Shown here piece after piece: positions 21,169 to 31,755 of a stretch of DNA of 64,000 nt. This DNA is from Alphaproteobacteria bacterium (GTDB lineage Bacteria; Pseudomonadota; Alphaproteobacteria; Caulobacterales; Aquidulcibacteraceae). Position numbers and translations under genes: made by a program. The notes under the pieces are model-generated. The model saw only the letters and a list, made by a program, of their open reading frames with translations, did no database searches and was not told the origin of the DNA. The number at the start of each line of letters is the position of its first letter. The first letter of the stretch is position 1. Location: positions 1 to 64,000 of the forward strand of contig WGOB01000003.1 of NCBI GenBank assembly GCA_016124255.1, in the 5' to 3' direction.

Positions 21169-21911
21169 GCAGCGCACGCGCGCAGCAGCGCCTGGTAAAG
21201 CGCCGTTGCGCGGGCCGTAAGCGCGGCGTCGTAGCAGACCCGCACATCGCGCGCTTCGGCTTCATCAAAGGCGTGCGTGGCGGTCTCGAAGAGATGCAGA
21301 TCGAGCGCGACGCCGTGCGCCGCCAGCCGTTCAAGCGCCCTTCGCGGCGTTCCGACAACGGAATCGCGACCGCCTACGATCGCGGTCATCGCGATCGGCG
21401 GATCGAGAACGCGCCGCATCGGCGCCCGGCCTGGTCCGCAATACGGATAGACGACGAACGCGCCGCGCACGCCGGCGAGCGGCGCGTGCGGCAGCGGCAG
21501 CTTTGTCGCGCGCTCTGCGTGCGCATGCTCCATCGCCAGCGCGTCGAGAACGGTCCATCCGCCATGGCTCCAGCCCGCAACAGCAAGACGCTCCGGGTTC
21601 GCCCAATCCTGGCGGCGGGCCCACGCGAGCGCGGCGTAGAGATCGCCCGCGCGCTCGCGGCCGTGCAGCCTGAGGCCGGTGCAGACAAAGGCGTAAGCCT
21701 GCGCCTGCGAGATGCGCCGGTGGGCGTAGGAATCAACGATGACGGCGGCCCAGCCCGCTGCGCGCGCGGCGTCCGCGTATCGCGCCTGCAGCGGCTTCAC
21801 GCCGCCGCAACCGTGAAATTGCAGGACGACGGGGAACGGGCCGGGGCCGTCGGGCTTTACGACCCGCAGGTTGTCCGCGAGATCGTCGATGCGTTTGTCG
21901 AACGCGTTCAT
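21165..21911 (-). CDS. dienelactone hydrolase family (alpha/beta hydrolase)
   Basis: VVLQFHGCGG, LAVAGWSHGGW, HAFDEAE; start at MNAFDKR preferred because the N-terminal extension lies in a palindromic repeat. Confidence 0.8.
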   Translation of the reverse strand: MNAFDKRIDDLADNLRVVKPDGPGPFPVVLQFHGCGGVKPLQARYADAARAAGWAAVIVDSYAHRRISQAQAYAFVCTGLRLHGRERAGDLYAALAWARRQDWANPERLAVAGWSHGGWTVLDALAMEHAHAERATKLPLPHAPLAGVRGAFVVYPYCGPGRAPMRRVLDPPIAMTAIVGGRDSVVGTPRRALERLAAHGVALDLHLFETATHAFDEAEARDVRVCYDAALTARATALYQALLRACAA

Positions 21912-21924
21912 GGGGCGCTGTCTC

Positions 21925-21996
21925 GTGTGGCGAATCTGAAGTTCCACTCATCACTAATGGCGGGCGGTGAGCGGAATTCAGATTCATATGCCACAC
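21925..21996. repeat. imperfect palindromic element 1
   Basis: Left arm gtgtggcgaatctgaagttccactca; right arm reverse complement gtgtggcatatgaatctgaattccgctca. Confidence 0.8.
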
Positions 21997-22025
21997 TATG
22001 ATCGGCGAACTTCAAATCCGGGACA

Positions 22026-22108
22026 CTAGAGCATCTTCCGAAATGTAGAGCAGCTTTATCCGACCCCGGAATCGCAAAGCGATTCCAGTCGGTCGGATGT
22101 TGCTCTAG
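22026..22108. repeat. compound palindromic element 2 (REP-like)
   Basis: CTAGAGCA...TGCTCTAG outer arms; ATCCGACC/GGTCGGAT; GGAATCGC-AAA-GCGATTCC inner hairpin. Confidence 0.85.
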
Positions 22109-22164
22109 ACGCGACGCACGCGGCAGCGCAAAGGTGGCGACGCTCGTTGTGTCAGGGATCTCCG

Positions 22165-22692
22165 ATGAACCGCCTTATTTTAATTTGCGCCGCGGTGGTG
22201 TTGGCCGCGTGCGGCCGCGCCGAAGCGCCGGACCCCGCCCCCGGGCCGGCCGAGGCCGCGCGCGCGATCGCCGATCCCGCCGCGCTGGTGCGCGGGCTCT
22301 ACGATCAATACACAACGCCGCCGCAGACCTCCCCCGCCCTGGCCGACGAACCCTGGACGCAAGACCTCCGCGCGCAGCTCCGCGCCATGACGGCGCGGTC
22401 GAATGCGCTGAATGAACCCATTCTCAATTTCGACCCTTTCACCGGCGCACAGGACGGCGCGGTGAGCGACCTGGCGGTTGCTTCCGACGGCGTGGTGGAG
22501 AACAGCCACGCGGTCGTGCGCGCGCAGTTCGCCCTTGAGGGCGCCCCGCGCGAAATTCTCTACGACCTCAGGTGGGAGAACGAGTCCTGGCGGATCGACA
22601 ATGTGCGCAGCGCCTGCTGGGACCTGCGCCAGATCGCGGGCGCGGCGAACGAGGGGGCGATCGCTGTGCCGGACACGCCGGCGTGTCGGTGA
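22165..22692 (+). CDS. hypothetical lipoprotein (DUF3828-like)
   Basis: Lipobox VVLAACG; C-terminal WENESWRIDNVRS pattern. Confidence 0.65.
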   Translation: MNRLILICAAVVLAACGRAEAPDPAPGPAEAARAIADPAALVRGLYDQYTTPPQTSPALADEPWTQDLRAQLRAMTARSNALNEPILNFDPFTGAQDGAVSDLAVASDGVVENSHAVVRAQFALEGAPREILYDLRWENESWRIDNVRSACWDLRQIAGAANEGAIAVPDTPACR

Positions 22693-22721
22693 TTCTTCGC
22701 GTGGGGTAGCGCGCGCTGAAG

Positions 22722-24314
22722 TCAGTGCCTGAAGTGGCGCATACCGGTGAACGCCATGGCCAGGCCCGCGTCGTCGGCGGCCTTGATGACGTCCTCGTCG
22801 CGGATCGAGCCGCCAGGCTGGATCACGCAGGTTGCGCCGGCCTCCGCCGCCTGAAGCAGACCGTCCGGGAACGGAAAGAAGGCGTCGGACGCACACGCCG
22901 CGCCCTCCGCCAGCGATGTGGGCAGACCCGCGGCTTCGGCGGCTTCGCGCGCGCGGATCGCGGCGATGCGGGCGCTGTCGCGCCGGTTCATCTGGCCTGC
23001 GCCGATGCCGACCGTCTGTCCGTCCCTGGCGTAGACGATGGCGTTGGACTTCACGTGTTTGCACACGGTGAATGCAAACAGCATGTCTCGAATTTGCGCC
23101 GGCGTCGGCGTCGTCTTCGTCACGATCTTCAAATCACCAGCCGTGATCCGGCCCGTGTCGCGTCCCTGAACGAGAAAGCCGCCTGCGAGCGTGCGAATGG
23201 CGAGCCCCGGCGCCCGCGGATCGGGCAGGCCGCCGGTGAGAAGAAGACGCAGGTTCTTCTTCCTGGCGAACGCGGCGATCGCGTCTTCATCCGCATCCGG
23301 CGCGATGACGACTTCGGTGAAGATGTCCGTGATCAGGGCCGCCGCCGCCTTGTCCAGCTTGCGGTTCACCGCCACGATCCCGCCAAACGCCGACACTGGA
23401 TCGCATTGCAGCGCCTTGGCGTACGCCTCGGAAAGCGACGCGCCCAGCGCCACGCCGCAGGGGTTGGCGTGTTTGATGATGGCGACGGCGGCGCTCTCGG
23501 CGGGATCGAATTCAGCAACGAGTTCAAAGGCGGCGTCGGTGTCGTTCAAATTGTTGTAGGAAAGCTCCTTGCCCTGCACCTGCCGTGCGGTTGAGACGCC
23601 GAAGCGTTGTTCCGCGGCAGCGTAAAAGGCTGCGTTCTGGTGCGGGTTTTCGCCATAGCGCAGCGTCTGGCGCAGCTTGCCTCCGAGCGCGCGCCAGACG
23701 GGCGCTTCATCGTTCAGTTCGGCGGCGAACCAGGTGGAGATCGCGGCGTCGTAGGCGGCGGTGCGGGCGTAGGCTTTTGCGGCAAGCGCCTTGCGCAGAG
23801 CGAAGCTCGTTGCGCCCGCGTTCGCGCCCATCTCGGCCAGCACAGCGGCGACATCGTCCGTATCCGTCGCAACCGCGACATAGGCATGGTTCTTCGCTGC
23901 GGCGCGGATCATGGCGGGGCCGCCGATGTCGATGTTCTCGATGCACTCGTCATACGGCGCGCCGCGCTGGATGGTCGCCTCGAACGGATAGAGGTTTACG
24001 TAGAGCAGATCGATGGCCTCGATTCCGTGCGCGGCCATCGCGGCTTTGTGCGCGGCGGCGTCGCGCACTGCGAGAAGGCCGCCATGCACGTTCGGGTGCA
24101 GCGTCTTTACGCGTCCGTCCATCATTTCGGGAAAGCCGGTGACGTCGGAAACGTCGAGTACGGGAATGCCGGCCGCTGCGATCGCGGCGCGTGTGCCGCC
24201 GGTGGAGATCAGAACCACGCCCAGCGCGTGCAGCGCCTGCGCCTGCTCGATCAGCCCGGTCTTGTCCGAAACCGAAATAAGCGCGCGCCGCAGGGGCGCC
24301 AGATCAGCCGTCAT
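22722..24314 (-). CDS. purH: bifunctional AICAR formyltransferase/IMP cyclohydrolase
   Basis: [69 protein letters not shown]. Confidence 0.98.
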   Translation of the reverse strand: MTADLAPLRRALISVSDKTGLIEQAQALHALGVVLISTGGTRAAIAAAGIPVLDVSDVTGFPEMMDGRVKTLHPNVHGGLLAVRDAAAHKAAMAAHGIEAIDLLYVNLYPFEATIQRGAPYDECIENIDIGGPAMIRAAAKNHAYVAVATDTDDVAAVLAEMGANAGATSFALRKALAAKAYARTAAYDAAISTWFAAELNDEAPVWRALGGKLRQTLRYGENPHQNAAFYAAAEQRFGVSTARQVQGKELSYNNLNDTDAAFELVAEFDPAESAAVAIIKHANPCGVALGASLSEAYAKALQCDPVSAFGGIVAVNRKLDKAAAALITDIFTEVVIAPDADEDAIAAFARKKNLRLLLTGGLPDPRAPGLAIRTLAGGFLVQGRDTGRITAGDLKIVTKTTPTPAQIRDMLFAFTVCKHVKSNAIVYARDGQTVGIGAGQMNRRDSARIAAIRAREAAEAAGLPTSLAEGAACASDAFFPFPDGLLQAAEAGATCVIQPGGSIRDEDVIKAADDAGLAMAFTGMRHFRH

Positions 24315-24360
24315 TGCTTGATTCCCTCAGCATCGCTTCGGCCTACCAGCGCGACTAGGC

Positions 24361-26058
24361 TCAGTCGATGCGGGTCAGCGCCCAGCGCAGGCGGTTTGGC
24401 GGCGCGTCGCCCACGCCGTTGCGGTCGGCCGCGCCTGAGAGCACGATCTGCGTGGTTTCTTGCTTGGGCTTGTCGGCGTAGGCGCTGCGGCCGGCGAGAT
24501 AGATTGAATCTTCCAGCGAGACGCGCACGGCGTCGGTCTTCAGGCGCCAGACTGCGCCGTTCGGCAGCGTGAGGCGCGGCTCGCGGGGCGCTGCCCATTC
24601 CGCGCGCACGCCGGGATGGAGATGGAAGCGCACCGCGAACGGCACGGCCGTGGTCAGCGGATTGCGCCCGTCGGCGAAGGGGCGGCCAAGTTCATCGGCG
24701 CCGCGGATATCGCGACCCTCCTTGTCCATGAACAGAAAGCGGCGGTGCACGAATCCGAACGCTTCGCGGTAGCCTTCATGGCGCGCTTCGATGTGCACGC
24801 CGTCGTCTTCCTCGGTGCGCTTGGAGGAAACCGGGAAGTCGAGCGGATAGGCGCCGGCCCGGCGCACGCGGGAAAAATCCGCCGACAGCGCATCGTCCAC
24901 GACGAGCGTGGAATGCGCGTTCGTCGCGCGCGCGGCGGCGCGCCAATCCGGCGCCAGCTCGCGCGCGGCCCCGACATTGACGATGAAGCGTTCGCGCCCG
25001 CAGGAGAGTTCGAACGCCAAGGCGCTCGCATGCGCGCGTCCGCCATGGTGCGGCGGGGGCGCGCCGCCGACGTCCATGACGAGGCGCTGCTCGCCCGCGT
25101 GCAGAACCTGGTATCCAGATTGCGTCGCGAACCGAAACGCGGGCGCCGCGGCGCCGATTTCACCCAGCGCACGCTCAAGGCTCGCGGCGTCTCCTTCGGA
25201 GCCGCCATGGAACGCGGCGAGGCCGCCGTCGCCCAAGCGCATCAATTGCAGGAATTGCGCGCCGCGCTGCAGCATCTCGGTGATGAGGCGCGGCGTTTCG
25301 AAGCCGCCGCGCGCCAGCGCCTCGTCGACCGTGAGGAGATCATAGATGGCTTCGGCCAGCGCTTCGGGGGCGCGCGCGTGGTGTCCGCCGTCGGGATGGA
25401 ATTGTCCGGCGCACGCTTCCTCCAGGAGTTCGACGCCCTGATACGCGATCGCCTCGCCCTGGTCGCCGAGCGCCATCCCCGCCAGAGCGAGCGCTGCGCC
25501 CGCCTTGATGCGTTCGAACGGCGCACGCAGATCCTTCCACGCCGCCATCAGATGATGCGCCTGCCAGGCGAAGCTTTGCAGCAGGTCGGCGCGCGCGCGG
25601 CCCTCGGCGCGCTCGATCGCGGCCTGCCCGTGGCACAGCCACGCGTAAAGCCGCTCCGCCGTCAGCTCCGGCGCCCAGGCGTGCTCATGCCATTGTCCGA
25701 ACCCGGACACCCAGGTCTCGACAAGCTGCGCAATCCGCGGATGTGCGTCAGGCCCGACGGCCGCCAGATCGCCGAGCCATGAGAAGGCGTGCAGGCGCGA
25801 CGTGAAATGCGGCGAGGGATGGTTGGCGCCCCAGGGGACCGGGTGCGTGCCGCTCTGCTTCTCGGTGGCGATGCGCCATTGCCCGGAGAGAATTTCGCGG
25901 CCGCGGCGCACGTCGCCCTGACGTGGATCGCGGCCCGACATAAAGAGCCGCGTCGGTCCAGACGCGGCGCGGCTGGCGCGATAGAAGGGCGTCGATCGCC
26001 ATTCGTCCGCTGACGCGGTGAGCAGGGATCGCCAGAGCCGGGGGCTTGTGCGCGACAA
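24361..26058 (-). CDS. heparinase II/III family protein
   Basis: LHAFSWLGDLAA..., WKDLRAPFERIKAGAALALAG, C-terminal heparinase-like domain; located between rpe and purH. Confidence 0.85.
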   Translation of the reverse strand: MSRTSPRLWRSLLTASADEWRSTPFYRASRAASGPTRLFMSGRDPRQGDVRRGREILSGQWRIATEKQSGTHPVPWGANHPSPHFTSRLHAFSWLGDLAAVGPDAHPRIAQLVETWVSGFGQWHEHAWAPELTAERLYAWLCHGQAAIERAEGRARADLLQSFAWQAHHLMAAWKDLRAPFERIKAGAALALAGMALGDQGEAIAYQGVELLEEACAGQFHPDGGHHARAPEALAEAIYDLLTVDEALARGGFETPRLITEMLQRGAQFLQLMRLGDGGLAAFHGGSEGDAASLERALGEIGAAAPAFRFATQSGYQVLHAGEQRLVMDVGGAPPPHHGGRAHASALAFELSCGRERFIVNVGAARELAPDWRAAARATNAHSTLVVDDALSADFSRVRRAGAYPLDFPVSSKRTEEDDGVHIEARHEGYREAFGFVHRRFLFMDKEGRDIRGADELGRPFADGRNPLTTAVPFAVRFHLHPGVRAEWAAPREPRLTLPNGAVWRLKTDAVRVSLEDSIYLAGRSAYADKPKQETTQIVLSGAADRNGVGDAPPNRLRWALTRID

Positions 26059-26060
26059 GC

Positions 26061-26723
26061 CTACCCGCCTCTCAGCGTCTCGATGTTGCGCGCGTAGGAG
26101 GCCTGGCCGCCGCCATCGAACACCGCGGTGCCGGCGACGAGCGCGGTCGCGCCCGCGTCAACAATGCGACGCGCGTTCTCGGCTTTCACGCCGCCGTCGA
26201 CTTCGAGGATCACGTCGCGGCCGCTGGCGTCGATCTTCTTGCGCAGCGCCTCAATCTTCTTCAGCTGGCTCGCGATGAAGCTCTGTCCGCCGAAGCCGGG
26301 ATTGACGCTCATCACCAGCACGAGATCGAGCATGTCGAGGATCGGGTCGATCGTCTCCGCCGGCGTGCCGGGATTGAGCGAGGCGCCGGCCTTGGCGCCC
26401 GTCGCCTTGATCGCCTGCAGCGTGCGATGGATGTGGGGGCCGGCCTCGGGATGCACGGTAATGATGTCGGCGCCGGCGTCGCGGAACGCCTGGATGAACG
26501 GATCGACTGGCGCGATCATCAGGTGCACGTCGAACGGGATGCTGGCGTGCGGGCGCAGCGCCTTCACGACCGCCGGGCCGATCGTCAAATTGGGCACGTA
26601 ATGGCCGTCCATGACGTCCACATGCACCATGTCCGCGCCCGCGGCCTCGATCGCGGCCACTTCCGCGCCGAGCTTGGCGAAATCGGCGGCGAGAATCGAT
26701 GGCGCGATCAGCGGCGAACGCAT
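26061..26723 (-). CDS. rpe: ribulose-phosphate 3-epimerase
   Basis: IAPSILAADFAKLGAEV, HVDVMDGHYVPNLTIGP, VMSVNPGFGGQSFI. Confidence 0.98.
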   Translation of the reverse strand: MRSPLIAPSILAADFAKLGAEVAAIEAAGADMVHVDVMDGHYVPNLTIGPAVVKALRPHASIPFDVHLMIAPVDPFIQAFRDAGADIITVHPEAGPHIHRTLQAIKATGAKAGASLNPGTPAETIDPILDMLDLVLVMSVNPGFGGQSFIASQLKKIEALRKKIDASGRDVILEVDGGVKAENARRIVDAGATALVAGTAVFDGGGQASYARNIETLRGG

Positions 26724-26769
26724 GAGCGGGCGGTAACAGGCATGCCGGGCGGACGCAAGCGGCGGTGAA

Positions 26770-28044
26770 TCAACGCCGGACGAGCCGCGCCGCGTAGAAG
26801 CCGTCGATGCCGCCCTGCGCCGCGAAATGGCTTGGCAGCGTGCGCAGATCGCCTTCCGGCGTCACCAGCGCGGCGGCGCCGAACACTTCGCCGGGGTTGA
26901 TCGGCGCGCGTGTCCAGTCGCCGCTTCGGAGCGCGGCCGCAACGATCTCCGGTCCTTCCTCCGGCTCGAGCGAGCAGACGGCGTAGACGAGCCTGCCGCC
27001 GGGCCGGACAAACCCGGCCGCGCGCGCCAAGAGTTTCGCTTGCAACGCGGCGAGCGTGCGGATGTCGCCGGGGCGGCGCAGCCAGGCGACGTCGGGATGG
27101 CGGCGCACTGTTCCGGTCGCGGTGCAGGGCGCGTCCAGCATCACCGCGTCGAACGGCGCGGGCGCGGCCCAACCGAGCGCATCGGCGCACACGCGTTCGG
27201 CCGCCAATCCGGTGCGGCTCAGATTTTCGCCAAGCCGCGACAGCCGCGGTTCGGCGATGTCGAGCGCGGTGACGGCGGCGCCGGCGGCGGCAAGCTGCAT
27301 CGTCTTGCCGCCGGGCGCCGCGCAAAGGTCGAGCACGCGTTCGCCGCGGACATCGCCCAGGAGGCGCGCGGGCAGCGCCGCGGCCGCGTCCTGCACCCAC
27401 CAGGCGCCCTCATCATAACCCGCAAGCGTTTCCAGCGGGGGCGACCCGGCCGGGAGGCGCAGGCTTCCAAGCAGCGGCGTCGCCTCCAGCCCGTCGGGCC
27501 GCGCGGCTTTCAGCGTGAGATCGAGCGGCGGCTCAGCGCGCAGCGATGCGGCGATCGCGGCGGCGGCGTCGCCATAGGCCGCGCGCCAGCGCGTGTAGAG
27601 CCACGCCGGCAGATCGGCGCCCGCCGGCAGCGCCGCGAAGCTTGCGCGCCCCTCGGTGCAGGTCTTGCGCAGCACCGCGTTGATCAGGCCCGCGAAGCCG
27701 GCCGCCTTGCGGTCCGCGCGCGCCACGGCGACGGTTTCGCTCACGACCGCGTGCGCCGGCGTGTCCAGCGCCAGCGCCTGCGCGGCGCCGGTGCGCAACA
27801 GCGCGCGTCCGAGATGGGCGTCTTCCGGCAGCGGTTTGTGCAGGAAGCGCGCGAGCGTGGCGTCGATGCCGCCAAGCCGGCGCAGCGTGGCGGAGACGAT
27901 GGCGCGCGCGAACGCGCGGTCACGGCCGTCGAGGCGGTCGAAGCGCTCGGCGTGCGCGAGCGCGTCATCGAGCGTGCGGCGCTCGTCGAGCACGGCGATG
28001 AGCACGTCGGCGGCGGCGCGGCGTGGGGAGGGCGGCGCCGTCAC
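26770..28044 (-). CDS. rsmB: RsmB/NOP family rRNA cytosine-C5 methyltransferase (GTG start proposed)
   Basis: VLDLCAAPGGKTMQLA, MLDAPCTATGTVRRHPDVAW, YAVCSLEPEEG. Confidence 0.9.
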   Translation of the reverse strand: MTAPPSPRRAAADVLIAVLDERRTLDDALAHAERFDRLDGRDRAFARAIVSATLRRLGGIDATLARFLHKPLPEDAHLGRALLRTGAAQALALDTPAHAVVSETVAVARADRKAAGFAGLINAVLRKTCTEGRASFAALPAGADLPAWLYTRWRAAYGDAAAAIAASLRAEPPLDLTLKAARPDGLEATPLLGSLRLPAGSPPLETLAGYDEGAWWVQDAAAALPARLLGDVRGERVLDLCAAPGGKTMQLAAAGAAVTALDIAEPRLSRLGENLSRTGLAAERVCADALGWAAPAPFDAVMLDAPCTATGTVRRHPDVAWLRRPGDIRTLAALQAKLLARAAGFVRPGGRLVYAVCSLEPEEGPEIVAAALRSGDWTRAPINPGEVFGAAALVTPEGDLRTLPSHFAAQGGIDGFYAARLVRR

Positions 28045-28075
28045 ACGCGGCGACGCGGGCGCTTGCGCGCACGGC

Positions 28076-28996
28076 TCACCCCCACGGACCGGCGCGCCGG
28101 CCCCACGGCCCGCCGGGCGCGGCCGCAGCGGTCGGCTGCATGGCGGCGCCCATGCCGCCAGCGATCTGGCGCAGCGCCGCGATCCGGTTGGCGGTGGCGG
28201 GGTGGGTGGAGAAGAGGTTGTCTGCGCCGCGCCCCGAGAGCGGGTTGATGATGAAAACGTGCGCGGTCGCGGGGTTGCGCTCGGCGTCCTGGTTGGGGAC
28301 GCGGCGGGCGAAGTTCTCGATCTTCTCCAGCGCGCGGGCGAGCGACATGGGATCGCCGGAGATTTCGGCGCCGCCGCGATCGGCTTCGTATTCGCGCGCG
28401 CGGCTGATCGCCATCTGCACCAGCGCGGCCGCAAGCGGAGCCAGGATCATCAGCGCGATCGCGGCGATCGGGTTGCCGCCGTTCTCGCGCGAGCCGCCGA
28501 AGAAAAACGCAAAATTGGCGAGCATGCCGATGGCGCCGGCGAGCGTCGCCGTGATCGTCATGGTCAGCGTGTCGCGGTGCTGCACGTGGGCGAGTTCGTG
28601 CGCCATGACGCCTCTGATCTCCTCGCGCGAGAGCGCGCGCAGGAGGCCGGTCGTCGCCGCAACGGCCGCGTTCTGGGGATTGCGGCCGGTGGCGAAAGCG
28701 TTCGGCTGGGGATTGTCGATGATGTAGACTTTCGGGGCCGGCAGCCCGGCGCGCGCGGCCATCTCCAGGGTGTCGGCGGCGTATTGCCGGACCACCGGAT
28801 CGGCGAACGTCTCGGCCGGCTGGGCGCGATAGTGCGACAGCACCATCTTGTCCGAATTCCAGTACGCGAACGCGTTCAGCGCCAGGGCGACCACGAACGC
28901 GATCAGCATGCCGGCCGCGCCGCCCACCAGATACCCCACGCCCATGAAGAGCGCCGTCATCGCCGCCAGCAGCATGAACGTCTTAACCGTGTTCAT
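28076..28996 (-). CDS. htpX: zinc metalloprotease HtpX
   Basis: [16 protein letters not shown] and M48 family topology. Confidence 0.95.
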   Translation of the reverse strand: MNTVKTFMLLAAMTALFMGVGYLVGGAAGMLIAFVVALALNAFAYWNSDKMVLSHYRAQPAETFADPVVRQYAADTLEMAARAGLPAPKVYIIDNPQPNAFATGRNPQNAAVAATTGLLRALSREEIRGVMAHELAHVQHRDTLTMTITATLAGAIGMLANFAFFFGGSRENGGNPIAAIALMILAPLAAALVQMAISRAREYEADRGGAEISGDPMSLARALEKIENFARRVPNQDAERNPATAHVFIINPLSGRGADNLFSTHPATANRIAALRQIAGGMGAAMQPTAAAAPGGPWGRRAGPWG

Positions 28997-29247
28997 CGAC
29001 CCTTCCTCGTGTCCGGCGCCGGCCGCGGCGCCGCTTCCGCTGGCATATGTGGGCGCTCGTCGCCGCCATTCCAGGCGCGCCCGCGCGCACTGCGCGAAGA
29101 TCGCCCCGCTGTGGTGATTTCACTGGACGCGCGACGCGCCTGATCGGACTGTGCCGCCGCGCGGGAGACGGGGCGGATGCGGAAGCCGGTCGGGAATGGG
29201 GCGCGGGGAATGCGCCTTGAGGTTCCAACCCAGCTTCGCCTGCTCTC

Positions 29248-29322
29248 GCCGGCGCCCGATCTGCGATGAGCTGGGGAGCGGCCCCCGCTAAACCATCAGG
29301 CTCATCGCACATCGGCGCCGGC
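29248..29322. other. large near-perfect hairpin in the htpX/kup divergent intergenic region
   Basis: gccggcgcccgatctgcgatgagc ... gctcatcgcacatcggcgccggc; arms pair with one bulge and one mismatch. Confidence 0.75.
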
Positions 29323-29449
29323 GCCCGCGCCGATTTGCCCAACGCAATCAGATACGAACGCGCGCCGCCTTGCGTTGCCGCGCGGGGCGAAACGGTCTAA
29401 ACGCCGCCGTCTCTTGACCGGCGCGCCGCCGGCCGCAGGAGCACGCGAT

Positions 29450-31450
29450 ATGGCGGGGTCGGAGGCAGGAACGCCCAGTCAGGCGGACGCCGAGGATTCC
29501 GCGCACGGCGCGCGCGCGCCCGGCGGCCACGCCAAGAGCAGCTTCTGGGTCCTGCTGATCGGGTCGATCGGCGTCGTCTACGGCGACATCGGGACGAGCC
29601 CGCTCTACGCGCTGCGCGAATCCTTGAAGCATGTGACCGGGGAGTCCGGCGTGCTGCAGCGCGCCGACGTGCTCGGGATCGTTTCGCTGATCTTCTGGGC
29701 GCTACTGATCATCGTCACCCTCAAATATGTGCTGCTGCTCTTGCGGCTGGACAACAAGGGCGAGGGCGGCACGGTCGCGCTGATGGCGCTGGCGGAGAAG
29801 GCGCTCGGCCGGCGGACGCCGTTCATCTTCATCCTCGGCATCGTCGGCGCGTCGCTGTTCTACGGCGACGCGCTGATCACCCCGGCGATCTCGGTGCTCT
29901 CCGCGGTGGAGGGGCTCAAGGCCGTGCCCGGGCTCGGCGAATGGTCTGAGACGATCGTCCGCGACGGCGCATCGGTCACGATCGAGCACGCGGCGCCGAT
30001 CGCGCCGTTCATCGTTCCCATCAGCATCGGCATCCTGATCACGCTGTTCGCGTGGCAGAGCCGCGGCACAGGGCGGATGGGAGCATTGTTCGGCCCGATC
30101 ACGCTGGTGTGGTTCCTTACGCTGGGCGCGCTCGGCGTGTGGCACATCACCGAGGATCCAACCATCCTGGCGGCGCTGTCGCCGCATTGGGGCGTGCAAT
30201 TTCTCGCGACGCATGTCGGTCTCGGCTTCATCGTGCTGGGGGCGGTGTTTCTCGCCGTCACCGGCGCGGAAGCGCTCTATGCCGATATGGGCCATTTCGG
30301 GCGCGGGCCGGTGCGCACCGCATGGCTGTTCATCGTGCTGCCGTGCCTGACGCTGAACTATCTCGGCCAGGGCGCCTTCGTGCTCCGCCATCCCGAGGCG
30401 CTGGAGAACCTCTTCTTCGAGACCGCGCCCGGGGTGATGCGGCTGCCGCTCGTGATCTTGGCGACGATGGCCACGATCATCGCAAGCCAGGCTGTCATCA
30501 CGGGGGCCTATTCGATGACCCAGCAGGCGATTCAGCTCGGGTTTCTGCCGCGCATGGAAATCCGCCGCACCAGCGAAACGCAGGCCGGACAGATCTACAT
30601 GCCGCAAGTGAATTGGCTGCTGCTCGCGGGCGTGCTGGTGCTGACGCTGGCGTTCAACAGCTCCGAGCGGCTTGCGGCGGCGTATGGCATCGCGGTCACC
30701 GGCGAGATGATGGTCACGTCGATGCTGGCGTTCGTCGCGATCTGGAAACTCTGGAAGGCGCCGCCGTGGCTTGCCGTGGCTGTCTGCCTGCCGTTCTTCC
30801 TGATCGAGAACGTGTTCCTCGCGTCGAACCTCACGAAGGTCTGGTCGGGCGGGTTCGTGCCGATCCTGCTCGGCGTCGGGCTTTGCCTGGTGATGTGGAC
30901 GTGGACGCGCGGCACGCGGCTCCTGTCGGACACCGTGCGCCGGGACGAGCCGCTGGGCAAACTCTTCGAGACGCTCTCGCTGCACCCGCCCCATCGCGTG
31001 CGCGGCACCGCGATTTTCCTCACCGGGGATCCCGAGGTCGCGCCGGCCGCGCTGATGCACAATCTGAAGCACAATCAGGTGCTGCACGAGCAGATCATCA
31101 TCCTCACGGTGCGCACGCTCGGCGCGCCGCGCGCGCCGGAGAGCGAGCGGGTGAGGATCGAGGATTTCCTGCCGGACGTGAAACGCGTGATCGTCAGCTT
31201 CGGGTTCATGGAGACGCCGAACGTTGTGAAGGCGCTGACCGCGGCGCGCGCGATGGGCCTCAAGTTCGACATCATGAAGACGAGTTTCTTCTTGAGCCGC
31301 CGCACCATCGTGCCCAGCGAAAAGAGCGGCATGCCGCTCTGGCAGGATCACCTCTTCATCTATCTCGCCCGCAACGCCACCAACGCCACCGACTTCTTCC
31401 ATATTCCCAGCGGTCGCGCGGTGGAGCTCGGCACGCAGGTCATGGTGTAG
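29450..31450 (+). CDS. kup: Kup-family potassium transporter
   Basis: GSIGVVYGDIGTSPLYALRESL, FYGDALITPAISVLSAVEGL. Confidence 0.96.
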   Translation: MAGSEAGTPSQADAEDSAHGARAPGGHAKSSFWVLLIGSIGVVYGDIGTSPLYALRESLKHVTGESGVLQRADVLGIVSLIFWALLIIVTLKYVLLLLRLDNKGEGGTVALMALAEKALGRRTPFIFILGIVGASLFYGDALITPAISVLSAVEGLKAVPGLGEWSETIVRDGASVTIEHAAPIAPFIVPISIGILITLFAWQSRGTGRMGALFGPITLVWFLTLGALGVWHITEDPTILAALSPHWGVQFLATHVGLGFIVLGAVFLAVTGAEALYADMGHFGRGPVRTAWLFIVLPCLTLNYLGQGAFVLRHPEALENLFFETAPGVMRLPLVILATMATIIASQAVITGAYSMTQQAIQLGFLPRMEIRRTSETQAGQIYMPQVNWLLLAGVLVLTLAFNSSERLAAAYGIAVTGEMMVTSMLAFVAIWKLWKAPPWLAVAVCLPFFLIENVFLASNLTKVWSGGFVPILLGVGLCLVMWTWTRGTRLLSDTVRRDEPLGKLFETLSLHPPHRVRGTAIFLTGDPEVAPAALMHNLKHNQVLHEQIIILTVRTLGAPRAPESERVRIEDFLPDVKRVIVSFGFMETPNVVKALTAARAMGLKFDIMKTSFFLSRRTIVPSEKSGMPLWQDHLFIYLARNATNATDFFHIPSGRAVELGTQVMV

Positions 31451-31509
31451 GCGCGCGGGTTGACGATCGGGCGCCGCCGCGAGACCCTCCCGTGCGGAGA
31501 GATACGCCC

Positions 31510-31683
31510 ATGACCATCTGGTTGCGCCTTGCGCTGGCGATCGTCATCGGCGCCGTGATCGGCGCGACAACGGCCCTCGTCGGCGCACATTTCGGGCTCA
31601 ACGGTTCCACGCTCGGCGGCGTCGCAGGCGCGGTGGGCGCCGGCTTCATCGCCGTCGTCCTGCGCCCCAAAGCGAAGGCCTAG
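31510..31683 (+). CDS. small hydrophobic protein (57 aa)
   Basis: Two predicted TM segments; ATG after a purine-rich leader. Confidence 0.45.
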   Translation: MTIWLRLALAIVIGAVIGATTALVGAHFGLNGSTLGGVAGAVGAGFIAVVLRPKAKA

Positions 31684-31755
31684 GCCCTAGCTTCGCGCGG
31701 CGCGCCTCGCTATTGCTCCAGCCCCGCAGACGATGCTGACCAGGGTGGACGCAAA

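Noticed and set aside
22722-28996. htpX-rsmB-rpe-heparinase-purH order as a novel cluster
   Set aside because: I recall similar synteny (rsmB-rpe-heparinase-purH) in Caulobacter-type genomes; ordinary.
29000-29450. c-di-AMP (ydaO) riboswitch or other known RNA upstream of kup
   Set aside because: No recognisable consensus; only the large hairpin can be supported.
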